NCBI GenBank assembly: GCA_017938485.1
Contig: JAGBBM010000045.1
Coordinates: forward strand, 1 to 64,000
Direction of reading: 5' to 3'
DNA length: 64,000 bases
DNA from: Lachnospiraceae bacterium
Lineage (GTDB): Bacteria; Bacillota; Clostridia; Lachnospirales; Lachnospiraceae
The stretch's first letter is position 1, and every line of letters begins with the position of its first letter. The notes under the pieces were generated by a model. It had not been told where the DNA came from. It worked only from the letters and a program-made list of their open reading frames with translations, and searched no databases. Shown here one piece after another: positions 39,086 to 46,185 of the stretch. Made by a program: the position numbers and the translations under genes.

Positions 39086-39700
39086 TTATGTACGATTATG
39101 TCTTTGTTTCACGCTAATATACGAAGATAGGTCTTTACATATATTACATATTTCAAGGCCGTAAATAACCATATCTTCCCTCTCTTCCGTACGCACGACG
39201 ATACCTACTAAATTGAGATTATGACCTGAATCCTCAAACTTAACACTTACCTTATCTCCTACATCAATGTTAAGTTCCTTTCTTCTATCAGAAATGGAAT
39301 ATCCCGAGAGACTAACGTCCCTAATCATAGCCATCTCTGTGCCTTTACCCTCAATACGTATAGCAGCCTTTACCGAAACACCAACTCTAAAACAGCCTCT
39401 ACGATTATGTCTCTTACCTTCTGAAGGAGCCTGCAGAACATACTCGCCTTTATAGTAAGCGATTTTAACATCACGCCACAATATTGGCACATTTTCATCC
39501 TGACAATATTCTAAATCAACTTTTACATTATCAAAATTAAGTCTTCTCTCTGTTGGATAGTCAAGGTCGATAATGGCAATATTACTCTTAACTATGGATT
39601 TGATAACACCTTTCATATCCATAGTTTCCTTACTGTTGTCACTACTAATCTTCAATTTAATTTCAAATCCTGCTTCTAATTCAGATAACTTAATTCCCAA
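39086..39700 (-). CDS. PilZ domain-containing protein (YcgR-type, c-di-GMP binding)
   Basis: A 204-aa protein. Residues about 1-95 resemble the N-terminal YcgR-like barrel, and residues about 97-200 are a PilZ domain with RHNRRGCFRVGV (c-di-GMP Arg motif) and RDVSLSGYSI (D-x-S-x-x-G motif). It would bind cyclic di-GMP and affect motility or surface behaviour. The start codon is TTG, supported by GGAGGAG 6 nt upstream; no ATG is close. No flagellar genes lie in the window. Confidence 0.9.
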   Translation of the reverse strand: MGIKLSELEAGFEIKLKISSDNSKETMDMKGVIKSIVKSNIAIIDLDYPTERRLNFDNVKVDLEYCQDENVPILWRDVKIAYYKGEYVLQAPSEGKRHNRRGCFRVGVSVKAAIRIEGKGTEMAMIRDVSLSGYSISDRRKELNIDVGDKVSVKFEDSGHNLNLVGIVVRTEEREDMVIYGLEICNICKDLSSYISVKQRHNRT

Positions 39701-39830
39701 ACAGTACTCCTCCGAAACACCTTTTTTTCATATTAACATATAATTAGTCAATTTCCTATGAATAAATTGTAAATATTCTTAATATTGGAGTAATTTTACA
39801 ATGCAATCCATAGGGGGGATATGAAGCCTT

Positions 39831-39865
39831 GTCCACATCGCAACCCTTCGGGTCGCTCAGTGGAC
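39831..39865. other. Structured inverted repeat with possible 16-codon ORF
   Basis: In the 493-bp gap between the PilZ gene and the integrase, GTCCAC (39831-39836) pairs with GTGGAC (39860-39865) around a second hairpin ACCC-TTC-GGGT with an extended, one-mismatch GCAACCC/GGGTCGC stem. A G-run and an ATG just upstream (AGGGGGGAT then ATG at 39821) would translate a 16-aa peptide MKPCPHRNPSGRSVDD through it. It may be an extragenic palindrome or a small RNA. The rest of 39701-39890 shows nothing I can support. Confidence 0.4.
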
Positions 39866-39889
39866 GACTAGCAACCTATAATAAAAAAT

Positions 39890-39932
39890 AAGACATACTC
39901 TCAGGTGTGCAAGCACCCCACGAGTATGTCTT
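39890..39932. terminator. Original host terminator of the rubrerythrin gene (displaced)
   Basis: An 11-bp perfect stem AAGACATACTC (39890-39900) / GAGTATGTCTT (39922-39932), followed on the minus strand by a T-rich run (A-rich on the plus strand before 39890). It follows the stop codon of the truncated rubrerythrin copy in attL by about 25 bp. Before insertion it would have ended rubrerythrin transcription. Confidence 0.75.
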
Positions 39933-39946
39933 ATCTTTTTATTGCA

Positions 39947-40079
39947 TGGCTTATAGCTTAACCAAAGTATCTAGCAAGAAGTCCCTCAAATGCCTTACCA
40001 TGTCTCGCCTCATCCCTTGCCATCTCATGCACTGTGTCATGGATTGCGTCAAGGTCAAGTGCCTTAGCTCTCTTAGCAA
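39947..40079 (-). repeat. attL: displaced 3' end of the rubrerythrin gene
   Basis: 133 bp that match 47933-48065 at an exact offset of 7,986 bp, with two mismatches only (39953 and 39964). The 115 bp from 39965 to 40079 are identical. Translated on the minus strand it gives the last ~39 codons of rubrerythrin ending GLLARYFG and a stop at 39958; the 39964 difference is synonymous (TTT for TTC). It is a headless gene remnant, the host half of the integration site. Confidence 0.95.
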
Positions 40080-40104
40080 TTCAATGGTTTTCAGAGATTT
40101 TAAA

Positions 40105-40177
40105 GGACAAAGACAAGGACAAATTAACAACAAGTTTAAACAACTCCTTAACAAGTTTGGACAAAGAAAAGACAAAC
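40105..40177 (+). repeat. Left arm-type repeats (GGACAAA)
   Basis: Three GGACAAA copies (40105, 40117, 40159) and an AGACAAA variant (40170), all in the same orientation, sit between attL and the integrase start. They match four copies near the right end, so they are likely integrase arm-binding sites. A 35-codon open frame (40084-40191) crosses them but has no ribosome site. Confidence 0.65.
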
Positions 40178-40193
40178 TTGGAGGTAATTAAAC

Positions 40194-41414
40194 ATGTCAA
40201 AAGAACTATCAACAACAGGAGTATATCAATTAGAAAATGGTTACTGGGGATATAGATTTATCATTACAGTTAATGGCAAAGCTAAATCCCAAAGGAGAAC
40301 TAAAGACGAACTAGGCAATCCCTATAAGACGCAAAAACAGGCAATTAAAGCTCGTACTATTGCTATGGAGCAGGAAAGAGAAAAGCAACTACACCCTAAG
40401 AATATAATAATTAGAAAGACATTCAAAGAAATATATGAGGAATACTGTGAGAAAGGCAGATTTGGAAAGGCTTATGCCACTATCAAAAAACAAGACAGCC
40501 TATGGAATAACCACTTATGTAGCAGATTTGGAAGTAAATATATTGATGAAGTATCTCTTGCCGATATACATGATTACTTAACAGAACTATATTATATAGA
40601 AGGAAGAGCTTACTCTTATGTTGAGAGTTTTCTCAAAATGTTCTATCTCATATACGGACAAGCCTATTCTAGAAACTACATGGATATAGACTTATACAAT
40701 AAGTATTGTGTAAACAAAAGCACAAAGATACACATGCCAAAGATGAAGGTTGATGAAGATACAGATATAGTCTACTTTAATAAGGAAGAAATAGATTTCC
40801 TTGATACCTACTTTAAAGGTGGAAATGCGGAAACCGCCTACATGCTAGGTAAGAATTGCGGTCTTAGAATAAATGAGTGTTATGGTCTTAAATGGGATAA
40901 TATAGATTTGAAGAATGGCATTATAACAATAGACAGACAGATGCAATATCAAGAAGGACTTATAAAGCTAGTTCCTTTAAAGACTAGAAATGCCAAAAGA
41001 AAAGTATATATGAATAAGGCTCTCTTGAAATACTTTAAAAAGTTAGAAAAGCAAAGGGCGGCTGCCGCCAAAGAACAGGCATTACAAAGACAGCAGAACC
41101 AGACATTTATACAAGATTTGAATGGCTCTCTCCTATCTTCTCTTGAGCTTGTTAATTCACTAGATAATGGAAAGATACAGACAGTTAATTCCATGAAGTA
41201 TCATTCAAAGACTCTGCAGCATGAACACAATTTGTTATTCAAGTATCATTATCTAAGACACACCTATGGAACAAGGCTTGCAGAACTTAATACACCTATG
41301 CATCTATTGTGTAATCAAATGGGACATAGCGGCAGCCATGTAACCCAGAAGTATTATATAGCCATATCAGATAATGGAGTTAATGCTCTGTTGAATAATT
41401 TGGAACAGATGTAA
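40194..41414 (+). CDS. int: Tyrosine-type site-specific integrase
   Basis: A 406-aa phage-type integrase. An N-terminal arm-binding domain (GVYQLENGYWGYRFI) is followed by a core-binding SAM-like domain (FKEIYEEYCEKGRFGKAYATIKK). The catalytic domain has GLRINECYGLKWDNI (Arg), LKTRNAKRKVYM (Lys region), FKYHYLRHTYGTRL (His-x-x-Arg) and MGHSGSHVTQKYYIA (His and nucleophile Tyr). An insertion of about 70 residues, Ala/Gln-rich (RAAAAKEQ) then charged, interrupts the catalytic domain before the HxxR motif. AGGTAATTAAAC precedes the ATG. It lies beside attL, as expected for an integrase gene. A terminator follows. Confidence 0.96.
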   Translation: MSKELSTTGVYQLENGYWGYRFIITVNGKAKSQRRTKDELGNPYKTQKQAIKARTIAMEQEREKQLHPKNIIIRKTFKEIYEEYCEKGRFGKAYATIKKQDSLWNNHLCSRFGSKYIDEVSLADIHDYLTELYYIEGRAYSYVESFLKMFYLIYGQAYSRNYMDIDLYNKYCVNKSTKIHMPKMKVDEDTDIVYFNKEEIDFLDTYFKGGNAETAYMLGKNCGLRINECYGLKWDNIDLKNGIITIDRQMQYQEGLIKLVPLKTRNAKRKVYMNKALLKYFKKLEKQRAAAAKEQALQRQQNQTFIQDLNGSLLSSLELVNSLDNGKIQTVNSMKYHSKTLQHEHNLLFKYHYLRHTYGTRLAELNTPMHLLCNQMGHSGSHVTQKYYIAISDNGVNALLNNLEQM

Positions 41415-41419
41415 AAAGC

Positions 41420-41455
41420 AAGCTAGTCATTTACATAATTGTTTATGACTAGCTT
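41420..41455. terminator. Bidirectional terminator after the integrase
   Basis: The stem AAGCTAGTCAT (41420-41430) pairs with ATGACTAGCTT (41445-41455), with T-rich DNA following on the plus strand and an A-run before it. It lies between the integrase and the convergent small RHH gene. Confidence 0.8.
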
Positions 41456-41462
41456 ATTATTT

Positions 41463-41627
41463 TTACTCTTCTTCTATATTGTTAATTGCATATTCCAAAC
41501 ATTGTATCATAAATTCATTGCGGCTAAGGGAATTTTCAACAGCTATCTTATCTATCTGTACTAATAAATCTTTTGAAATTCTAAAAGAAATAACTTCTTT
41601 TTCTCCACTTTTAGGCTTAAACTTCAT
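41463..41627 (-). CDS. Small ribbon-helix-helix protein (54 aa)
   Basis: Too short for routine ORF cut-offs. On the minus strand the ATG at 41627 has AAAGGAGTGGTGAAT before it. The 54-aa product reads MKFKPKSGEKEVISFRISKD then LLVQIDKIAVENSLSRNEFM and IQCLEYAINNIEEE. The beta strand (EVISFRIS) followed by two helices with the SRNEF turn is the CopG/Arc ribbon-helix-helix pattern, so it is a DNA-binding dimer. It is the only gene of this strand between the integrase and the serine recombinase. It could regulate integrase expression or act as an excision factor; no toxin partner is seen. Confidence 0.8.
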   Translation of the reverse strand: MKFKPKSGEKEVISFRISKDLLVQIDKIAVENSLSRNEFMIQCLEYAINNIEEE

Positions 41628-41756
41628 ATTCACCACTCCTTTGTTTCAAATTATATATTGAAATCCACATAACTAATATAGATTAGAATGTATATTGTAT
41701 TTGATATCATTTATGATATAATTACTTTATTCACAAGAGAGGAGGATGTTACATGT

Positions 41757-41933
41757 ATGAGCAAATACAAGTTTGTTTTGAACGAAAAAACAGGAACATT
41801 GCATAAAACTAATTGTTGTTATTATTCCAATGTTTCTAAGGACTTTGCTAAATACTATGAAACTGAGGATTTGGCTATTGCTGATAAACAGCTTTATATG
41901 AAACGATGCAAAAACTGTTTCAAAGAAAGATGA
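41757..41933 (+). CDS. Small Cys-containing protein (58 aa)
   Basis: The ATG at 41757 is favoured; GAGGAGGATG lies about 12 nt upstream and the frame before it is leader-like. The product MSKYKFVLNEKTGTLHKTNC continues with CYYSN and ends RCKNCFKER, so it has a Cys-Cys...Cys-x-x-Cys arrangement like Ada-type metal-binding segments. It probably binds zinc. Function unknown. Three plus-strand genes, this one and the two zinc-ribbon genes, form a short run (46- and 20-bp gaps). Confidence 0.65.
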   Translation: MSKYKFVLNEKTGTLHKTNCCYYSNVSKDFAKYYETEDLAIADKQLYMKRCKNCFKER

Positions 41934-41978
41934 AGTGAAGCACAACTCAACTAGAAATTATAAAAGGAGGATTTTATT

Positions 41979-42050
41979 ATGAAATATTGTCAAAAATGCG
42001 GTAAAGAGATTATGGATGAAGCTGTTATTTGTATTCATTGTGGCTGTGCT
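41979..42050 (+). repeat. Duplicated zinc-ribbon coding segment (72 bp)
   Basis: 41979-42050 and 42274-42345 match over 72 bp with only two differences near the start, at an offset of 295 bp. The following sequence is unrelated, so only the ribbon-encoding 5' part was duplicated. Confidence 0.85.
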
Positions 42051-42254
42051 GTACCAGGTGCAAATGCCAAAACAATTGCACCAGATGATGCACCTGATTT
42101 AGTATCTGCTATACTAGGTGGACTTATTCCAATCTTAGGTCTAATTATGTATTGCATCTATAAAGACACTCGCCCACAAAAAGCTACATCTTTCATAAAA
42201 GGAGCTGGCATTGGATTTGCTATTGGTTTGGTTTGTGTTTCTATGATGTTATAA
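41979..42254 (+). CDS. Zinc-ribbon membrane protein (91 aa)
   Basis: The N-terminus MKYCQKCGKEIMDEAVICIH with CGC following is a perfect zinc ribbon (CxxC ... CxxC). Two hydrophobic helices (about residues 41-59 and 74-90) follow. It is likely a membrane protein with a cytoplasmic zinc ribbon. Its first 24 codons are nearly identical at the DNA level to the start of the next gene. AAAGGAGGATTTTATT precedes the ATG. Role unknown. Confidence 0.78.
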   Translation: MKYCQKCGKEIMDEAVICIHCGCAVPGANAKTIAPDDAPDLVSAILGGLIPILGLIMYCIYKDTRPQKATSFIKGAGIGFAIGLVCVSMML

Positions 42255-42273
42255 ATAAAGGAGGGCATAATAA

Positions 42274-42858
42274 TTGAAGTATTGTCAAAAATGCGGTAAA
42301 GAGATTATGGATGAAGCTGTTATTTGTATTCATTGTGGCTGTGCTATTAGTGGAACTCAGAAACAGCACAAAGCCGCTACTATAAATATGAAAGATAAAA
42401 ATATTCTTTTTGTATTTTTTCCACTTATCTATTACATAGTCGTAACAGCACTGATTTTACTTATATGCAATGCAAATTATTCATTAACAGCATTTGAATT
42501 TGCATTACGTAACACTATAAAAATGAGTATAATTTTTGTTATAATATCTGTTTTATGGATATTGGCTAATTTATATGAGGGTTCACAGAAGCAATTATAT
42601 CTAATAACCCTTGTTATCTCTGTAACTTGTATTATCGTAATAATACTTGGAAGTTATACTCACATAATGTATGAGTTAATTCCTAATTATGATGTTAGGT
42701 CACTATTTCCATGTTCAAATCCTAACGCTTTCCATTATGTATTTGGACACACAAAAGCAAGTGGCGTTCCAAAAGCAAAAAGCATTATTACCGTTATATT
42801 ATTAGAGATTGTTCCAATATATACATCATACTTTTCTTTAAAGAAAATTAAAAATTAG
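42274..42858 (+). CDS. Zinc-ribbon membrane protein (194 aa), paralogous N-terminus
   Basis: Begins at a TTG preceded by AAGGAGGGCATAATAA. The zinc ribbon (KYCQKCGKEI ... CIHCGC) is shared with the previous gene at the DNA level, but the rest differs: four membrane helices (about residues 46-66, 80-99, 106-125 and 176-190). The shared 5' part looks like a recent duplication. The C-terminal end converges on the serine recombinase gene at a terminator. No known function. Confidence 0.72.
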   Translation: MKYCQKCGKEIMDEAVICIHCGCAISGTQKQHKAATINMKDKNILFVFFPLIYYIVVTALILLICNANYSLTAFEFALRNTIKMSIIFVIISVLWILANLYEGSQKQLYLITLVISVTCIIVIILGSYTHIMYELIPNYDVRSLFPCSNPNAFHYVFGHTKASGVPKAKSIITVILLEIVPIYTSYFSLKKIKN

Positions 42859-42868
42859 TTTTAAAATA

Positions 42869-42892
42869 AGCAGCAGATTTAACTCTGCTGCT
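42869..42892. terminator. Terminator overlapping the recombinase 3' end
   Basis: AGCAGCAGA (42869-42877) pairs with TCTGCTGCT (42884-42892) with a 6-nt loop, followed on the plus strand by CTTTT. The right arm of the stem also codes for the final residues of the serine recombinase. Confidence 0.6.
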
Positions 42893-43589
42893 CTTTTAAT
42901 TCTGCCTTATATTTGTAATAAGAGTTTCTTGATATTCCTGCTATCTTGATAACCTCTGCATCTGTATTGTTTCCATTAAAGTCCTTACTATTCTTTAATA
43001 TGATTTCTTTTGCGGCAACCTCTTTTTTAGTGGTGTACTTGTTGCCCTTTATTCTTCCTATCTGCTTACCATTTAACTTAGCTGTCTTAATGCCTTCACT
43101 TGTTCTCTTGTGCAAGTCAGTAACCTCTTTCTCACTCTGTTCAAAGGCTATCTTGATTTGTTCCTTAGCAAGAGTTAAAAGATATTCATTGATAGCTTTT
43201 AGAAGTATATCTGCATTTGTGCCTGTCATGGCAACCTTGTTACTGATTGCTGCTTTGTATGTGTCTGTGTTTATGTGTGGCTCTTTAAGGAACACAAGAC
43301 TTACACCAAGATTAAAAAGCTCTTCATATAGTTGATAACCTTCTTCCGCATTTCTTGACATTCTTGAAACACTATCAAAGACTATTGTTATATCCTTTGT
43401 TTCTACTTCCTTCTTAACTAGCTTATAAAGCTTGTTCCACTCTTTTCTTCCGTCTGTCTTAGTTCCTGTGTAAACTTCCTTGATAACATGTGCATCTGGA
43501 TAAACCTCTAAGGCATTTCTAACTTGTCTGTCTATGTTCTGCTTTTGTGTACTAATTCTATTGTAGCTGTAAACTATCCTTTCTTTCAT
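42879..43589 (-). CDS. Serine recombinase (resolvase/invertase family)
   Basis: A 236-aa small serine recombinase. It starts RIVYSYNRISTQKQ with the catalytic Ser at position 13, and has the VFDSVSRMSRNAEEGYQLYEEL region and Arg-rich catalytic loop. A long connecting helix and a C-terminal helix-turn-helix (AEVIKIAGISRNSYYKYKAEL) follow. It lacks the large C-terminal domains of large serine integrases, so it is a resolvase/invertase-type protein. AGAGGAGTGGGAAG precedes the ATG. The region upstream holds TTTTGGTAC repeats that may be its binding sites. Confidence 0.93.
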   Translation of the reverse strand: MKERIVYSYNRISTQKQNIDRQVRNALEVYPDAHVIKEVYTGTKTDGRKEWNKLYKLVKKEVETKDITIVFDSVSRMSRNAEEGYQLYEELFNLGVSLVFLKEPHINTDTYKAAISNKVAMTGTNADILLKAINEYLLTLAKEQIKIAFEQSEKEVTDLHKRTSEGIKTAKLNGKQIGRIKGNKYTTKKEVAAKEIILKNSKDFNGNNTDAEVIKIAGISRNSYYKYKAELKEQQS

Positions 43590-43628
43590 CTTCCCACTCC
43601 TCTTAGTATCAATTTAATCGTTCGTTTA

Positions 43629-43785
43629 TTTTGGTACTTTTATAATAGCAAATTTGATACACTTTGTCAACAATTTTGGTACATTGTTTTAATAGGTTTA
43701 TTTTGGTACTATGTTCTTTTTATATAGAAAAAAATTTTGAAAAACTTTTTTAAAAACTTTTTATGTAGTACCAAAAAGTGTACCA
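43629..43785. repeat. TTTTGGTAC repeats between divergent promoters
   Basis: Exact TTTTGGTAC copies at 43629, 43674 and 43701, an exact inverted copy (GTACCAAAA) at 43768-43776 and a further GTACCA at 43780. They lie in the 293-bp gap between the serine recombinase (minus) and the 160-aa gene (plus). This suits recombinase binding (res-like), an operator or an iteron-type origin. Confidence 0.6.
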
Positions 43786-43882
43786 GTACATGTAATATAA
43801 TAAGTACATAAGGTAAGGGAAAACAAAAGAAACCCAACCACAACAAAGAAAATATTTTTTATAAGAAAAGGAGAACAAAATT

Positions 43883-44365
43883 ATGACAAAGACAAACACT
43901 AACTTCGAGAACAATGTAAAGGTAAACCACATCAAGAAGGAAATTATTATTTCCAAGAGTTTTGCTAAGGCAGCAAGCAAGCCTTCATCAGAAGCTTGTG
44001 AGTATCTTATGGAGCTCATTGCACAGTTTCCTAATTATGAACTCATGGAAAGAACTATTGAGAACAAGAGCTCTGATAGCAAGGTTACTTATAACGGTTT
44101 AACAGTAACTAAGATGCTTGCATTTATGATGCTCAAGAAGAGCGAAGATGATTTTAACAACTTCAAGAATATTGTAGCTCTCTATGCTGATGAGAAGGGA
44201 AAGTATGCATCTATCAAGAGAAACTTCCTCAACAAGTATAAGAATGAGTACAACAAGCTTTCTGAGAATGATATGCTTACTCTTGACAACGCTACTGTTG
44301 AGTTAAAGAACTTAGCATTGAAGGTAACTGATATTACTTACAACTGTTTAGATAATGCTGCATAG
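43883..44365 (+). CDS. Unknown protein, paralogue A (160 aa)
   Basis: I recognise no characterised family. A 160-aa soluble protein with a helix-rich pattern and the block VNHIKKEIIISKSFAKAASK followed by GLTVTKMLAFMMLKK. The same blocks, in the same order, occur in the next gene, so the two are paralogues. AAAGGAGAACAAAATT precedes the ATG. Similar proteins are recalled from mobile elements of gut Clostridia, always without function. The gene is transcribed from the TTTTGGTAC-containing intergenic region. Confidence 0.7.
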   Translation: MTKTNTNFENNVKVNHIKKEIIISKSFAKAASKPSSEACEYLMELIAQFPNYELMERTIENKSSDSKVTYNGLTVTKMLAFMMLKKSEDDFNNFKNIVALYADEKGKYASIKRNFLNKYKNEYNKLSENDMLTLDNATVELKNLALKVTDITYNCLDNAA

Positions 44366-44426
44366 TTCAACAACTATCTACATCTACTTAACAACAAATA
44401 ACATCAATGAAAAGGAGATTAACATT

Positions 44427-44834
44427 ATGAACAATATTAAGATTGATTTTATTAACAAAACACTTATTGTAACAAAGGCTTTCTACAACGAAGCTTGTAA
44501 GTTTGGAACGGAAGAATATGATGAACTAACTACAATTGAGTCTAAGCATCCAGACTTTAGAATAGCATTTAGAAGTGTCAGAACCGGCAAGAGAGTTCCT
44601 AATGAGAACAAAGGTCTTACATTTGACTTTATGAGAAGATACATAAAGATTATGGATAAGAATAATGTATCAACATTCGATAGTGTTGTAGCTTATTATA
44701 AGCTTGATTTAGGCTTTACTGGAACTAGATTATACATCCATGTCAAGACATGGTTCTTAGAGAACTATCCAGAGTATGAAGATATGATTGCTTCTGCTGC
44801 CCCTAGAAAAGTAACAAAGGCAGCAGCTGCATAA
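44427..44834 (+). CDS. Unknown protein, paralogue B (135 aa)
   Basis: The ATG at 44427 has AAAGGAGATTAACATT before it; the upstream frame lacks a ribosome site. It aligns with the preceding protein: IDFINKTLIVTKAFYNEA, GLTFDFMRRYIKI, VVAYYKLDLG and the Trp-Phe end segment WFLENYPEYEDM (compare NFLNKYKNEY). It ends with an Ala run (KAAAA). Probably the same fold and role as its partner. A weak hairpin (44836-44849) without a T-run follows; the rest of 44850-45029 shows nothing I can assign. Confidence 0.7.
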   Translation: MNNIKIDFINKTLIVTKAFYNEACKFGTEEYDELTTIESKHPDFRIAFRSVRTGKRVPNENKGLTFDFMRRYIKIMDKNNVSTFDSVVAYYKLDLGFTGTRLYIHVKTWFLENYPEYEDMIASAAPRKVTKAAAA

Positions 44835-45029
44835 ACCCTCAATAGAGGGGGGCTATAATCTGGGAATGGCAAATTGCAATCTCCGTTTTACGTCTTTCTA
44901 CCTACCTTTCCTTTCCAAATTCTATTTCTATTTTGAAAGGCGGAAATCCAAAATTTTATATGATTTATATAAATTTTTGACCTTCCCAAAAGACGATAAC
45001 AGAACAAAGAAAAACGGACAAAACGGTTA

Positions 45030-46031
45030 TTATCGATTGTAATTTTCTAAAACCGATTTACATGTATCTGCAAATTCGTTTTTAACATGTTCTGGTGCAA
45101 CAATACTTATATCTTTTCCCAAGCCAAATAGCCAACCATAAAACTGTGGACTTACATTTATATCCACATTTACAGTATAAAAATCATTCTTATCTGGTAC
45201 TACAAATAAGTCTGTACCAAAACGATCAAATATTACATTTGCAAGTTTCTTATTAAACCTTAGCTTTATTCTTTCCTGCTTTCCGCCATACATGCCAAAG
45301 GTCTTTAGGGTGTATTCTGCTATGTTGAAATCTGCAAATACCTCTTTACCTTCCCTTAGTTCCTCGGAATATTTTATTGCTTGCATCTTATCAACTCTAT
45401 AATGCCTAAGCTCCTTTGACCTATCATCAAAAGCAACAAGGTAATAATTATCATCATTTAAGGTAACCGCATAAGGACTAACTAAAAGCGGCTCTCCCTT
45501 ATTTATTGTCTCTAATTTCTTATTAGTATTCCAACGCATGTACTGAAACTTTATTTTGCTATCTGTATTTATAGCTGTATAAATTACATCAAGATTTTTC
45601 AGCACCTTATCATTCATACTCTTTATTCTTTTTCCCAACAAAACATTTCTATTAAGTTGCTCACTAGAATATACACTACCTAGCTTTTTGATTTTATCTA
45701 TTAACTCCTTTGATTTTGTCTCTGTTAAAAACTTTGATGCGGCAACCGCATCTATAAGAAACTTCAACTCATTCTCACTAAATCTCTTTACTGGTTGATG
45801 ATACTTACATGTTCCCCTACCTAATACCTTTTCCACTCCAAAATCTAAATACTCTAATAAATTCAATGCTGAATATACTGTCCTTCTGTCAACATCTACT
45901 CCCCACTTTGAAAGATAGTTAATCATATCATGTTTAGTGATAAAATGGTCTTTGTCTGTCTGTTCATGCAAGAGCTTCATCAAATATATAGGTACAACCT
46001 TTTTACTATATGCACTGTTTTCCTTTTCCAT
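45030..46031 (-). CDS. WYL-domain transcriptional regulator
   Basis: A 333-aa regulator starting at the ATG at 46031, which has AGAGGAGAAGGAAA before it. The N-terminal winged helix (HDMINYLSKWGVDVDRRTVYSAL) fits a DeoR-like HTH. The WYL-type effector-binding domain lies at about residues 140-240 (KIKFQYMRWNT, LLVSPYAVTLNDDNYYLVAFDD, LRHYRVDKMQAI). A third beta-rich domain, WCX-like, follows to the end. Such regulators often sense nucleic-acid or metabolite ligands in mobile elements and defence clusters. An inverted repeat lies directly upstream. Confidence 0.9.
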   Translation of the reverse strand: MEKENSAYSKKVVPIYLMKLLHEQTDKDHFITKHDMINYLSKWGVDVDRRTVYSALNLLEYLDFGVEKVLGRGTCKYHQPVKRFSENELKFLIDAVAASKFLTETKSKELIDKIKKLGSVYSSEQLNRNVLLGKRIKSMNDKVLKNLDVIYTAINTDSKIKFQYMRWNTNKKLETINKGEPLLVSPYAVTLNDDNYYLVAFDDRSKELRHYRVDKMQAIKYSEELREGKEVFADFNIAEYTLKTFGMYGGKQERIKLRFNKKLANVIFDRFGTDLFVVPDKNDFYTVNVDINVSPQFYGWLFGLGKDISIVAPEHVKNEFADTCKSVLENYNR

Positions 46032-46053
46032 TTTCCTTCTCCTCTTGTTTAAT

Positions 46054-46076
46054 CTAGCGTTGCCATGCAACGCTAG
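46054..46076. promoter_or_regulatory. 10-bp inverted repeat upstream of the WYL gene (candidate operator)
   Basis: CTAGCGTTGC (46054-46063) and GCAACGCTAG (46067-46076) form a perfect inverted repeat with a 3-bp centre, 23 bp upstream of the WYL start codon. Its GC-rich symmetric form suggests a dimer-binding site for autoregulation, or an attenuator. Confidence 0.55.
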
Positions 46077-46090
46077 AAAGATAAATCAAA

Positions 46091-46114
46091 GATACAGCAG
46101 CTTGCTGCTGTATC
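46091..46114 (-). terminator. Hairpin terminator after the winged-helix gene
   Basis: GATACAGCAGC (46091-46101) pairs with GCTGCTGTATC (46104-46114), an 11-bp stem. On the minus strand it follows the winged-helix gene stop by about 70 bp and is followed by TTTGATTT. Confidence 0.6.
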
Positions 46115-46185
46115 TTGATTATATCATATATATAAAATTTTGAGTTGACTAATAATAAGTATATAATAAAATCAAATTTTTACAT

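Noticed and set aside
38549..39130. Ala-rich plus-strand frame over the Lys/Ala protein gene
   Set aside because: Shadow of the low-complexity gene on the other strand.
39831..39865. Known riboswitch
   Set aside because: The hairpin does not match any riboswitch class I can recall and has no downstream gene on either strand at suitable distance.
40084..40191. 35-codon ORF between attL and integrase
   Set aside because: No ribosome site; it is formed by the GGACAAA repeats and overlaps the integrase ribosome site. Probably chance.
41463..41933. Toxin-antitoxin pair with the RHH protein
   Set aside because: The neighbouring genes face the other way and none looks like a toxin such as RelE, Fic or PemK.
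44836..44849. Terminator after the 135-aa gene
   Set aside because: Five-bp stem with no T-run; too weak to call.
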